NCBI GenBank assembly: GCA_900320765.1
Contig: ONTN01000035.1
Location: 1 to 17,774 of the forward strand
Source: an uncultured Eubacteriales bacterium
GTDB taxonomy: Bacteria; Bacillota; Clostridia; Oscillospirales; Oscillospiraceae
Direction: 5' to 3'
DNA length: 17,774 bases
The notes under the pieces are model-generated. The model saw nothing but the letters and a program-made list of their open reading frames with translations. It ran no database searches and was not told the origin of the DNA. Below are positions 1 to 6,910 of the stretch, in pieces. Positions within the stretch are counted from its first letter, which is position 1. Every line of letters begins with the position of its first letter. The position numbers and the translations under genes are program-made.

Positions 1-948
1 TATTTCACCTCCGGCGGCACCGAGAGCGACAACTGGGCGATAAGGTCCGCCGCCCGTCTTGGCAGGCACAAGGGCAGGCGGATAATAACCGGCGCCGCAG
101 AGCACGACGCCGTTCGGAAAACCTGCGAGGCTCTTGCCGCCGAGGGCTGGGACGTTGTTTTTTTAAAGCCCGATAAAGCCGGAAGGGTGAGCGCCGACGC
201 CGTCGGCGAGGCGCTTACCGATGATACGACGCTAATTAGCCTTATGCTCGTTAATAACGAGACCGGAGCCGTAAATCCCATCGCCGAGATATCTGAGCTT
301 ATAAGGGAGAAAAGCCCGTCGGCGCTACTCCACGTCGACGCCGTTCAGGGGTTATTAAAGGTCCCGTTTACCCCGAAAAAGCTCGGCGCCGACCTCGTTT
401 CCGTGAGCTCGCATAAGATACACGGGCCGAAGGGAGCGGGCGCGCTCTATATCCGCGATGGGCTGAGGCTCGTTGGCCTATTGACCGGAGGCGGGCAGGA
501 GGGGTCGATAAGACCCGGCACAGAGGCTATGCCCAACATTCTTGGCTTCGGAGCAGCAGCCGAGGCGGGGAGGCTCGCCTTTCGGGAGAACGCAAGTCGG
601 ATAAGCGGCATAAAAAACCTCGTTCTCGAGCTTTTGCGCGAAAAAGTGCCGGGCTTTGTGATAAACGGGGAGCCGGACGCCCCGCATATATTAAATATCT
701 CGCTTCCCGGCTACAGGAGCGAGGTGCTGATGAACTATCTTGACGCGGCGGGGATAGCCGTCTCTCGCAGCTCTGCCTGCAAAAGGGGGGCGAGAAGTCA
801 CGTATTAGAGGCTATGGGCCTTCCCGCAAGCGTAATGGACGGAGCGATAAGGCTGAGCTTTTCCCGGTACTCAACCGAGGAAGAGGCGGAGTATTTCGCT
901 GAAAAGCTCGCAGAGGCTGCGGCCTCGCTTAGAACGGCAAGGAGGTAA
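1..948 (+). CDS. cysteine desulfurase (NifS/IscS family), 5'-truncated by the window edge
   Basis: This PLP enzyme removes sulfur from cysteine as an enzyme-bound persulfide for Fe-S clusters or tRNA thiolation. The frame is open from base 1, so the N-terminus (roughly 65-70 residues by comparison with IscS) lies outside the window. The translation shows family landmarks in order: the FTSGGTESDN PLP-phosphate loop, the EHDAV histidine that stacks on the cofactor ring, HVDAVQ with the PLP-binding Asp and Gln, the PLP lysine in SSHKIHGPKG, and the catalytic cysteine in RSSACKRG. No key residue is missing. The stop (946-948) overlaps the ribosome site of the next gene, so it is probably co-transcribed with the barnase/barstar pair. 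The partner scaffold is not visible, so nifS versus iscS is left open. The family call is firm. Confidence 0.95.
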   Translation, partial: YFTSGGTESDNWAIRSAARLGRHKGRRIITGAAEHDAVRKTCEALAAEGWDVVFLKPDKAGRVSADAVGEALTDDTTLISLMLVNNETGAVNPIAEISELIREKSPSALLHVDAVQGLLKVPFTPKKLGADLVSVSSHKIHGPKGAGALYIRDGLRLVGLLTGGGQEGSIRPGTEAMPNILGFGAAAEAGRLAFRENASRISGIKNLVLELLREKVPGFVINGEPDAPHILNISLPGYRSEVLMNYLDAAGIAVSRSSACKRGARSHVLEAMGLPASVMDGAIRLSFSRYSTEEEAEYFAEKLAEAAASLRTARR

Positions 949-951
949 GAA

Positions 952-1539
952 ATGAAGTTAGATAAGAAAAAACTGCTGCTTATCCTGTGCCTTGTTCTGG
1001 TCATAGGAATAGCGTTCTACTTTGCGACCCGCGGAGGGGAAGCGGCAATTTCGCCCGCCGAGCCTTCGGGCGCGATCGAGGATATCCCGCTTATAACCGA
1101 CCTCGAGCCCGAGCCGGAGCCTCAGCCGATAACCGAGCCCGAAGCGGAACCCGACATTACGCCTGACCCCGAGCCCGAGCCTGAGGAGACGATAGCCGAG
1201 GACGGCACGTATACCTCGAAGGAGGACGTGGCATTATATATCCACGTTTACGGCAAGCTCCCGCAGAACTTCATCACAAAATCCGAGGCCGAGGCTCTCG
1301 GCTGGCCCGGCGGATACCTTGAGCCCTACGCCCCCGGAAAGTGCATAGGCGGCGGACGCTTCGGAAATTATGAGGGGCTTCTGCCGACGAAGAAGGGCAG
1401 ATACTATACCGAGTGCGATATAGATACCCTCGGCGCGAAATCGAGGGGAGCAAAGCGCATAGTGTTCTCAAACGACGGTCTTATTTATTATACGGAGGAC
1501 CACTACGATACCTTCGAGCTTCTTTACGGGGAGGAATAG
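952..1539 (+). CDS. barnase-type guanyl-specific ribonuclease with N-terminal membrane anchor or signal and Pro/Glu-rich linker
   Basis: This is a 195-residue protein predicted to cleave RNA as a secreted or surface-tethered toxin. Residues 1-25 are a lysine-rich start plus a hydrophobic segment (signal peptide or anchor). Cys13 is not in a good lipobox. Residues 45-80 are an acidic EP-rich spacer. Residues 85-195 align well by eye with Bacillus barnase: the KLPQNFITKSEAEALGW block, APGKCIGGGRFGNYEG, ECDI, RGAKRI and DHYDTF. The catalytic set is intact: Lys102 (barnase Lys27), Glu154 (Glu73), Arg165 (Arg83), Arg169 (Arg87) and His184 (His102). The ATG follows GGAGG at 941-945 with good spacing, three bases after the desulfurase stop. 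The next gene encodes the matching inhibitor. The RNase call is firm; the topology and target are inference. Confidence 0.93.
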   Translation: MKLDKKKLLLILCLVLVIGIAFYFATRGGEAAISPAEPSGAIEDIPLITDLEPEPEPQPITEPEAEPDITPDPEPEPEETIAEDGTYTSKEDVALYIHVYGKLPQNFITKSEAEALGWPGGYLEPYAPGKCIGGGRFGNYEGLLPTKKGRYYTECDIDTLGAKSRGAKRIVFSNDGLIYYTEDHYDTFELLYGEE

Positions 1540-1540
1540 T

Positions 1541-1804
1541 ATGAAAAGGATAACGCTTGACCTTTCGGGTATTTCCCTCAGATATGAGCTGCATCTCGCC
1601 CTCAAAAAGGCTTTCGGCTTCCCCGAGTACTACGGAATGAATCTCGACGCACTCCACGACTGCCTGACCGATATCACGGATGAGACGGAGATCGAGATAC
1701 GAAACGCCGACGAGCTCTTGGAAAGCCTCGGGAGCTACGGAGCCGCCGCTATCCATGTTATCGAGGACAGCGCGGAGGAGAATAAACACATAGAAATTTT
1801 ATAA
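1541..1804 (+). CDS. barstar-family ribonuclease inhibitor (immunity protein)
   Basis: This is an 87-residue cytoplasmic protein, almost the length of Bacillus barstar, expected to bind and block the ribonuclease encoded just upstream. The PEYYGMNLDALHDCLTD block matches the barstar barnase-binding helix. It keeps the equivalents of Tyr29, Asp35 and Asp39 (here Tyr30, Asp36, Asp40), while the Trp38 position is His39 and the Glu76 position appears to be Asp76. The start ATG lies one base after the ribonuclease stop and is preceded by GGGGAGG (1528-1534), so the two genes are translationally linked. Having the inhibitor second in a tight unit is typical of toxin-immunity pairs. The substitutions suggest specificity for its own partner, which is inference. 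Confidence 0.93.
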   Translation: MKRITLDLSGISLRYELHLALKKAFGFPEYYGMNLDALHDCLTDITDETEIEIRNADELLESLGSYGAAAIHVIEDSAEENKHIEIL

Positions 1805-1845
1805 AGGCAGCGTTCCGTTGAGGACGCGACCCGTTAAGTCAAGCT

Positions 1846-2011
1846 GCCAAAGGCTTCCCCTTGAGGGGAAGCTGTCACGAAGTGACTGATGAGGTGTCCG
1901 CCGCGGAGCGGCGGTGAGGTTGCCGGAAGGCTTATACGGCACTGTCGTGCCTACACCTCATCCGTCACGGCTGCGCCGTGCCACCTTCCCCTCGAGGGGA
2001 AGGCAAAGGGC
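1846..2011 (+). repeat. MITE-like palindromic repeat element, non-coding
   Basis: A 166-base element with long imperfect terminal inverted repeats fills most of the 301-base gap after barstar. The left arm (1846-1896) and right arm (1954-2011) are near reverse complements. Both carry a CTTCCCCT-type palindrome near the outer end (1853-1871; 1984-2003) and end internally in GATGAGGTG / CACCTCATC. The core holds two more hairpins, CCGCC/GGCGG near 1900-1915 and GGCAC/GTGCC near 1938-1951. I see no transposase. Elements with this CTTCCCCT...AGGGGAAG plus GATGAGGTG look are, from memory, frequent in gut Clostridia. Mobility is inferred from structure only, and the strand is arbitrary. Confidence 0.7.
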
Positions 2012-2062
2012 AAAAGCCTTTTGGCCGCTTATGTTCCTGCTTGGCATTTGTTTACAGTTAAA

Positions 2063-2088
2063 ATCGGGAGGGGCACGCCCCTCCCGAT
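2063..2088 (-). terminator. rho-independent terminator of the lipoprotein gene
   Basis: A perfect 11-bp GC-rich stem (2063-2073 with 2078-2088) with a 4-base loop is followed on the minus strand by a short T run and further AT-rich bases. It lies 17 bases past the lipoprotein stop. There is no T run on the plus side. Confidence 0.75.
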
Positions 2089-2105
2089 AACAATATATGC
2101 GGTTT

Positions 2106-3158
2106 TCAGTCGAGCTTGATGCCGAGAGCCTCGCAAAGCTCCAAATCATACTGCGCCCACTCGAGGAAAAGCGATTTAAAGTCCTTCCCGTAGGCGCTCT
2201 CGAAATCCTCCTGCCTTACGTCCAGATGCATAAAGACCGTGTCTTTTCCGTAGTTCTTCACAAGGTAATCCATAAATGTCGCCGCCTCGAAATACGAGAC
2301 CGAAGTCATAAGCGGGTTCTGCAGCTGGCTCTCTCTCAGCGTCATCGTGTAGCCGGATACGGCAAAATACTCTTCGCCAAGATTTTCCTCCATGTGCATT
2401 CTCGCGCTGTATCCGTAGTAATACTTCTTCGGCTCAAAGCTGCCGTCCTCATTGCAAAGGCCGCGTGAGGCAAACAACGCGAATTGCTCCTCATTAAGCC
2501 CGTAGTTTATCGAGTGGATAAGGCGGTTTTCGCAGACGAAAATGGAGACGTATTCCGCAATGCCCTCAGCCCAGAAGCCGCTTTTAAGCCCAAGGTCGGC
2601 GCAGGTCATGCTGAGATAGTGCGTGTATTCATGCAAAAGAGTAAACGAGGCTTGCGCCCAGCTCCCGTACAGATATATCCTCCTGTCACTCATCCTGTAA
2701 ATTGCGCCGACGGGACGTCCGCTCTGAGCCACCTCGGTCTTTGCGGAAAAATCGGTGTAGATATCAACGGGCGGCACGGGCTCTGTGAGGTAGCCCTCGA
2801 ACACTGCTTGAGCGTCCGGAAAATCCGCATCTACGAGCGGGAGCATGCTCTCAAGGCCCTCAAGATACTCGCTCTCGCCCAAAAGCTCCATATCAGCCTT
2901 TGAGATATACCAGGTCGCGGCGTCGGTGCAGACAAGATACGGATAAGAGACCGAGTTATTTCCCTCGTTCTTAATTAGGGGGAGCGAAGTCTCGGGTATG
3001 GGCTTGGAAGCCTCAGACTCTTCAGCCCGCTCCTCATTTAACTGCGTCTCAGGCTCGATTATATCAGCCTGAGGCTCGGCAGAATTTCCGTTGCAGCCGG
3101 ATAGCAGTGATAGACAGGCTGCAGCGATAAGCAAGGCGGAAGCTATTTTTCTTTTCAT
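2106..3158 (-). CDS. putative zinc metallopeptidase lipoprotein (HExxH, peptidase MA-like)
   Basis: This is a 350-residue secreted lipoprotein. The ATG at 3158 is chosen because GGAGGA lies 7 bases upstream and it gives a classic signal MKRKIASALLIAAACLSLLSGC with lipobox LLSGC and lipidated Cys22. An in-frame upstream extension to 3206 overlaps the promoter region and is rejected. Residues 25-65 are a low-complexity acidic linker. The HEYTH motif (His176, Glu177, His180) and a downstream EGIAEY segment (Glu202) fit a gluzincin-type zinc site, with two His, a general base Glu and a third Glu ligand. The domain resembles peptidase-MA-like proteins, but substrate and exact family are unknown. 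It is transcribed divergently from a TetR gene, which is the obvious candidate regulator. Confidence 0.8.
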   Translation of the reverse strand: MKRKIASALLIAAACLSLLSGCNGNSAEPQADIIEPETQLNEERAEESEASKPIPETSLPLIKNEGNNSVSYPYLVCTDAATWYISKADMELLGESEYLEGLESMLPLVDADFPDAQAVFEGYLTEPVPPVDIYTDFSAKTEVAQSGRPVGAIYRMSDRRIYLYGSWAQASFTLLHEYTHYLSMTCADLGLKSGFWAEGIAEYVSIFVCENRLIHSINYGLNEEQFALFASRGLCNEDGSFEPKKYYYGYSARMHMEENLGEEYFAVSGYTMTLRESQLQNPLMTSVSYFEAATFMDYLVKNYGKDTVFMHLDVRQEDFESAYGKDFKSLFLEWAQYDLELCEALGIKLD

Positions 3159-3165
3159 ATCCGTT

Positions 3166-3171
3166 TCCTCC
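3166..3171 (-). promoter_or_regulatory. ribosome binding site fixing the lipoprotein start
   Basis: GGAGGA on the minus strand lies 7 bases before the ATG at 3158. It decides for this start over the in-frame codon at 3206, which has no such site. Confidence 0.8.
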
Positions 3172-3208
3172 TTCAGTTTTGTTGAATAATAATTATAAAA
3201 TGTCACAC

Positions 3209-3237
3209 TTGTAACCTGTGCGCGTTTATTGTATAAT
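3209..3237 (+). promoter_or_regulatory. sigma-A promoter of the TetR gene
   Basis: The plus strand reads TTGTAA (3209-3214), a 17-base spacer, and TATAAT (3232-3237). It is interlocked with the divergent lipoprotein promoter, so both are unlikely to fire at once. Transcription would start near 3244, leaving a leader of about 68 bases. Confidence 0.75.
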
Positions 3238-3256
3238 TACTACTGTTAATTGTCAA
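3228..3256 (-). promoter_or_regulatory. sigma-A promoter of the lipoprotein gene
   Basis: The minus strand reads TTGACA (3251-3256), a 17-base spacer, and TACAAT (3228-3233). It overlaps the opposing TetR promoter, so the two -10 boxes share bases 3232-3233. Confidence 0.8.
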
Positions 3257-3299
3257 CAGCAGGATCTAATCTGTCACACTTATGGACTTAATGTTACGT

Positions 3300-3307
3300 G
3301 GAGGAGG
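3300..3307 (+). promoter_or_regulatory. ribosome binding site fixing the TetR GTG start
   Basis: GGAGGAGG precedes the in-frame GTG at 3312 by 4-7 bases, depending on register. The upstream in-frame ATG at 3282 has no ribosome site and overlaps the repeat at 3272-3281. Confidence 0.75.
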
Positions 3308-3311
3308 AAAA

Positions 3312-3875
3312 GTGAACAGAACGAACGGAAGAATAGCGGAAGACTCAAGGAAAAAGATCTGCACGGCTCTGATTAAACTTATGAAAATATATGACTACAG
3401 AGAAATAACCGTCACCCAGCTATCGCAGGAGGCTGAACTGTCGCGCAAGACATACTACCGCCTGTTTGCCGACAAGGATGAAGTGCTGCTTGAGCTATTT
3501 TGCGGGCTTTACTCAGAGTGTGCGAGGGAACTGAACTCCAGGGACGTAAGGCAGTATTGGGATCTCGTGCAAACCTATTTTGATTTTTGGGAGAGCAGGA
3601 AGGAGCTCTTGCTTATTCTTGAAAAGAACGGGCTGCTGCAGCGACTGTTTGACTACGTTTACCGAAAAGCTTACTCAAACGCAGATAGTATTTTTCCTGC
3701 GGTGGTCACCGCGGAAGAGCTCGAGAATAATTCCGAAATACTGCCGTATTTGCTCTCTTACAGCATAGGCGGAATGAACGGAATGCTCACAAAATGGGTG
3801 GAATCCGGGATGAAAATCCCGTCCTCAGTGCTGATAGCTCAGCTAAAAGCCGGCTTTAACTCCCCGGAGCTTTAA
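3312..3875 (+). CDS. TetR/AcrR-family transcriptional regulator
   Basis: This 187-residue cytoplasmic DNA-binding protein starts at the GTG at 3312 by its ribosome site. Residues 10-60 form the N-terminal helix-turn-helix domain, including VTQLSQEAELSRKTYYRLFADKDEVL, the usual TetR recognition-helix pattern ending in a YxxFxxKxEL-like block. The C-terminal part is helical, with tryptophans near the middle, and should be the ligand and dimer domain. The ligand cannot be read from sequence. It is divergent from the HExxH lipoprotein with interlocked promoters, so regulation of that gene and itself is likely. The stop is followed by a hairpin shared with the metH end. The family is certain; the target is inference. 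Confidence 0.92.
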   Translation: MNRTNGRIAEDSRKKICTALIKLMKIYDYREITVTQLSQEAELSRKTYYRLFADKDEVLLELFCGLYSECARELNSRDVRQYWDLVQTYFDFWESRKELLLILEKNGLLQRLFDYVYRKAYSNADSIFPAVVTAEELENNSEILPYLLSYSIGGMNGMLTKWVESGMKIPSSVLIAQLKAGFNSPEL

Positions 3876-3881
3876 TAGAAA

Positions 3882-3910
3882 CAGCGGACGTGAAATTATC
3901 CCGTCCGCTG
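3882..3910 (-). terminator. terminator between the converging tetR and metH genes
   Basis: A 9-bp stem CAGCGGACG / CGTCCGCTG (3882-3890 with 3902-3910) with an 11-base loop. On the minus strand it is followed by TTTCTATT, so it best serves metH. On the plus strand only an A run follows. Confidence 0.65.
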
Positions 3911-3918
3911 AAAACTTA

Positions 3919-6258
3919 TTAGCTTTTAAAAACCTCCTCCGCTATCCTTGCGGATTCCGCGGCGTCCTTGGCGTAGTAGTCGGCGCCGACCATTTTTGCG
4001 TACTCCTTCGTGAGCACCGCTCCGCCGACCATTATCTTGCAGTCGCAGCCGGCCTCGCGCAGGGCGCGGACGGTCTCCTCCATCGCCTTGACCGTAGTCG
4101 TCATAAGAGCGGAGAGACCGACGAGCTTTACGCCCCTGTCCTTCGCCTCGCGGACGACCGTCTCGGGCGGCACGTCGCGGCCGAGGTCGATGACCTCGTA
4201 GCCGTAGTTATTAAGCAGGAGCTTTACGATATTCTTGCCGATATCGTGTATATCCCCCTTGACGGTGGCGAGAATAATGCTGCCCTTTGAGCTTACTGAG
4301 CCATTCGCCGCCGCGATCTTCACGGCGTCGAAGCCGAGCTTTACGGTCTCCGCGCTCGCCATAAGCTGGGGGAGAAAGAACTTTCCGTTCTCAAATAGCT
4401 CGCCCGCGGCGTTTATCGCCGGAATGAGGCGAAGGTTTATTACGTCCATCGGGCTCTCATCGGCGAGAGCCTTTTTTACCGCGCTCTCGATAACGAGCTT
4501 TCGCCCGGAGAGAACGATATCTTTTATCGAGAGCTCGGTTTCGGGAACTGTGCTGACGGTTTTTAACGCGCCGGAATACTTCTCGATATAACCCTCGGCT
4601 CCCTTGTCCTGACCGGAGAGCACCCTGTGGGCGCGCACAACGTCCATATACCTTGTCGAGAGGGGATTCATTATCGGAAGGTCGAGCCCCATCGCGAGGG
4701 CTGAGGCGAGAAAGCCGGAATTCAGTATCTCTCTCTGCGGAAGCCCGAAGCTTACGTTCGATACGCCGAGCACCGTGCGTACCCTGAGCCCTTCCTTCAC
4801 GAGCCGTACGGCGCGGAGCGTTTCGCCCGCGAGCGCCTGATCGGTGGATACGGTGAGCACGAGGCAGTCGATGAGGATATCCTCTTTCGCTATCCCGAGG
4901 CTGAGAGCGCGGGAGACTATCTTTTCCGCTATCCTGTACCGTCCATCGGCCGTGGGCGGTATGCCGTCCTCGTCGAGCGTTAGGCCGACGACGGCGGCTC
5001 CGTATTTTTTCGCTATCGGGAGGATGGCCGAAAGGCTCTCCTCCTTTCCGTTTACGGAGTTTATTATCGGCTTTCCGGGATAAACCCTCGCCGCCCGCTC
5101 GACGGCAACGGGGTCTGAGCTGTCGATCTGCAGCGGCAGATCGGAAACGGCTGAGAGCTCGCCGACAAGCTCCTCGAGAACTGACGCCTCGTCGATCTCG
5201 GGAAGCCCGGCGTTAACGTCCAGAAGATCGGCGCCCGCCTCGGCTTGACTTATCGCCTCGTTTACGATGTAGTCGTAATCCCTGTTCCGAAGCGCCTCCT
5301 TTATCTTTTTCTTGCCCGTGGGGTTTATGCGCTCGCCGATGAGGGCAATATCCGCGTCCCTGAGCGTGACCGTGCGCCTCGATGAGGTAAAGCGGGAGAG
5401 TGAAGTATAATCAGCGCGGGAGGGCTTTGCGCCTTTTGCGGCGGCGGCAAGAGCGCGAATATGCTCCGGCGTTGTGCCGCAGCATCCGCCGACTATGCTG
5501 ACGCCCATATCCATGAGCTTTGCCATAAGCGAAGAAAACTCCTCCGCGCCGACGGGGTAGCGCGTCTCGCCGTTTTCTATAACGGGAAGCCCCGCGTTAG
5601 GCTGAACGATGATGGGGCAGGGGACGGCGCTGAGCATTTTCTCCGCGAGGGGGATTAGCTCGGCTGGGCCGAGGGAGCAGTTTATTCCCACGGCGTCCGC
5701 GCCGAGGGCGTGGAGGGTGACGGCGGCAGTCTCGGGATCGGTGCCGAGGAAAGTGCGCCCGTCCTCGCCGAAGGTCATCGTGACGTAGACTGGAAGGCTT
5801 GAATTTTCCTTCGCGGCAAGGAGTGCGGCCTTAGCCTCGAGGATATCAGACATAGTCTCAATAAGGATGATATCCGCGTCGCGCCCAGCGATAACGACCT
5901 CTTTGAAAATATCGTAGGCCTCCTGAAAACTCATAGCGCCGAGCGGCTTCATAAGCGCCCCGGTAGGCCCTATATCGAGGGCGACCATTTCGGCGCCCGA
6001 GGACTTTGCAAGCCTTATTGCCGCGCCGACGACCTCGGAAACCTCAGCCTTGCCGCCGAGCTTTCGCCTGTTTGCGCCGAAGGTGTTGGAGGTGACGACG
6101 TTCGCTCCCGCCTCAACATAAGCCCTGTGCACGGCGGCGACGGTCTCCGGCTCCGTGAGGCAAATGAGCTCGGGCAGGGCGCCGAGCTTCAGACCGCGCG
6201 CCTGAAGCTGGGTTCCCATAGCCCCGTCAAATATCATTATGTTATCCACAGCGTTCAC
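3919..6258 (-). CDS. metH: cobalamin-dependent methionine synthase, short form without activation domain
   Basis: Transfers methyl from 5-methyl-tetrahydrofolate through methylcobalamin to homocysteine, making methionine. Domains: homocysteine/zinc domain (residues 8-275) with Cys194, Cys259 and Cys260 as zinc ligands (GINCSLGP and GGCCGT); pterin-binding barrel (about 300-555) with DVNAGLP and SVNGKEE; B12 cap (about 575-655); and cobalamin domain (656-779) with GDIHDIGKN, where His671 is the lower axial ligand. At 779 residues it lacks the AdoMet activation domain of the 1227-residue E. coli enzyme, which is supplied by the gene just upstream. The first in-frame GTG (6258) overlaps that gene by 17 bases. 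The GTG at 6249, 8 bases after an AAGGCGG site, or the ATG at 6237 could be the true start. The function is firm. Confidence 0.95.
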   Translation of the reverse strand: MNAVDNIMIFDGAMGTQLQARGLKLGALPELICLTEPETVAAVHRAYVEAGANVVTSNTFGANRRKLGGKAEVSEVVGAAIRLAKSSGAEMVALDIGPTGALMKPLGAMSFQEAYDIFKEVVIAGRDADIILIETMSDILEAKAALLAAKENSSLPVYVTMTFGEDGRTFLGTDPETAAVTLHALGADAVGINCSLGPAELIPLAEKMLSAVPCPIIVQPNAGLPVIENGETRYPVGAEEFSSLMAKLMDMGVSIVGGCCGTTPEHIRALAAAAKGAKPSRADYTSLSRFTSSRRTVTLRDADIALIGERINPTGKKKIKEALRNRDYDYIVNEAISQAEAGADLLDVNAGLPEIDEASVLEELVGELSAVSDLPLQIDSSDPVAVERAARVYPGKPIINSVNGKEESLSAILPIAKKYGAAVVGLTLDEDGIPPTADGRYRIAEKIVSRALSLGIAKEDILIDCLVLTVSTDQALAGETLRAVRLVKEGLRVRTVLGVSNVSFGLPQREILNSGFLASALAMGLDLPIMNPLSTRYMDVVRAHRVLSGQDKGAEGYIEKYSGALKTVSTVPETELSIKDIVLSGRKLVIESAVKKALADESPMDVINLRLIPAINAAGELFENGKFFLPQLMASAETVKLGFDAVKIAAANGSVSSKGSIILATVKGDIHDIGKNIVKLLLNNYGYEVIDLGRDVPPETVVREAKDRGVKLVGLSALMTTTVKAMEETVRALREAGCDCKIMVGGAVLTKEYAKMVGADYYAKDAAESARIAEEVFKS

Positions 6259-6910
6259 CGCCTTTTCTGTATTCGCAGAATTCGCGCATACCGCAGACCG
6301 AGCAGCCTCTCGTCTCGCCGGTCTTCTCGGTCCTGAATAGACCGATAACCGCCGTAACGCTCTTTCTCGGCAGCATGAGATAGCTGTCGGTCAAGGTTAT
6401 GCCGAGCCTCTCCTCTGCTCGCAGAAGTCGGAGGAGGGGAGCCTGAGTCGAGAGGGGAAGGTCGCCGTAACCCGGGCTGAAGCGTCCGTTAATATGAAGC
6501 CCCTCGCCCTTGAAGCGCGTGCCGATCTCACGCTGACAGCGGTCGGACACGGCCTCGATAAGGCTGACGGAGGCAGCGTTGAAGGCAACGGCGTCGGCAA
6601 GGCTCTTCGCCTCAAGCCGCAGAGCCTCCCGGTCGCAGGCGTGGCCGAGAGTGGCTGCCATAAGAACGCATTTTTCAGCCCCGTCGAGGTGACGCCTTAT
6701 GCTCTCGCCCTCGAGAGTGAGATCGGTGCCTATAAGATGCGCGCCGTCAAGCTCAAAAACCCCGTATGTATAGTCAGGGCGCGAGACCCGTTGGCAGAGC
6801 TCGCTCATCGCCTTTATCCTGCCGAGCATATCGTCCGAGAGCTCCTGCCCACGGTAGCCGAGATATCTCAGAGTTTCGGAAAAATCGGGCTCAAAATCAG
6901 TGCCGAGCAT
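6242..6910 (-). CDS. stand-alone MetH activation-domain protein (AdoMet-dependent cobalamin reactivation)
   Basis: This 222-residue protein corresponds to the C-terminal activation domain of long MetH, which uses AdoMet to re-methylate oxidised cob(II)alamin. The family signature is RFSPGYGDLPL (143-153), the AdoMet-binding RxxPGYG block, followed by a GITLTDSYLMLPRKSVTAVIG segment typical of the fold. It resembles stand-alone proteins such as Thermotoga TM0269. The last 20 residues carry four cysteines (203, 206, 212, 221) in a CxxC-x5-C-x8-C pattern that, as far as I recall, is not in the E. coli domain and may bind metal or an Fe-S cluster. It overlaps metF by 14 bases and the metH start by up to 17, so the three genes are translationally coupled. 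Confidence 0.88.
   Translation of the reverse strand: MLGTDFEPDFSETLRYLGYRGQELSDDMLGRIKAMSELCQRVSRPDYTYGVFELDGAHLIGTDLTLEGESIRRHLDGAEKCVLMAATLGHACDREALRLEAKSLADAVAFNAASVSLIEAVSDRCQREIGTRFKGEGLHINGRFSPGYGDLPLSTQAPLLRLLRAEERLGITLTDSYLMLPRKSVTAVIGLFRTEKTGETRGCSVCGMREFCEYRKGGERCG

Larger units (their letters stand above)
3201..3281. promoter_or_regulatory. candidate operator region: paired TGTCACACTT repeats around divergent promoters
   Basis: The 10-base word TGTCACACTT occurs at 3201-3210 and 3272-3281, in direct orientation 71 bp apart. The first copy touches the TetR -35 box; the second lies upstream of the lipoprotein -35 box. Between them, CTGTT...AACAG (3243-3259) forms a short palindrome over the lipoprotein -35 box. 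The position fits TetR-family autoregulation, but which element is bound is not shown. Confidence 0.45.

Noticed and set aside
3159..3206. N-terminal extension of the HExxH lipoprotein
   Set aside because: It would place the signal peptide inside the protein and lacks a ribosome site. The ATG at 3158 has GGAGGA 7 bases upstream.
4010..5658. Plus-strand open frames across metH
   Set aside because: They are antisense shadows of metH with no ribosome sites and no recognisable families.
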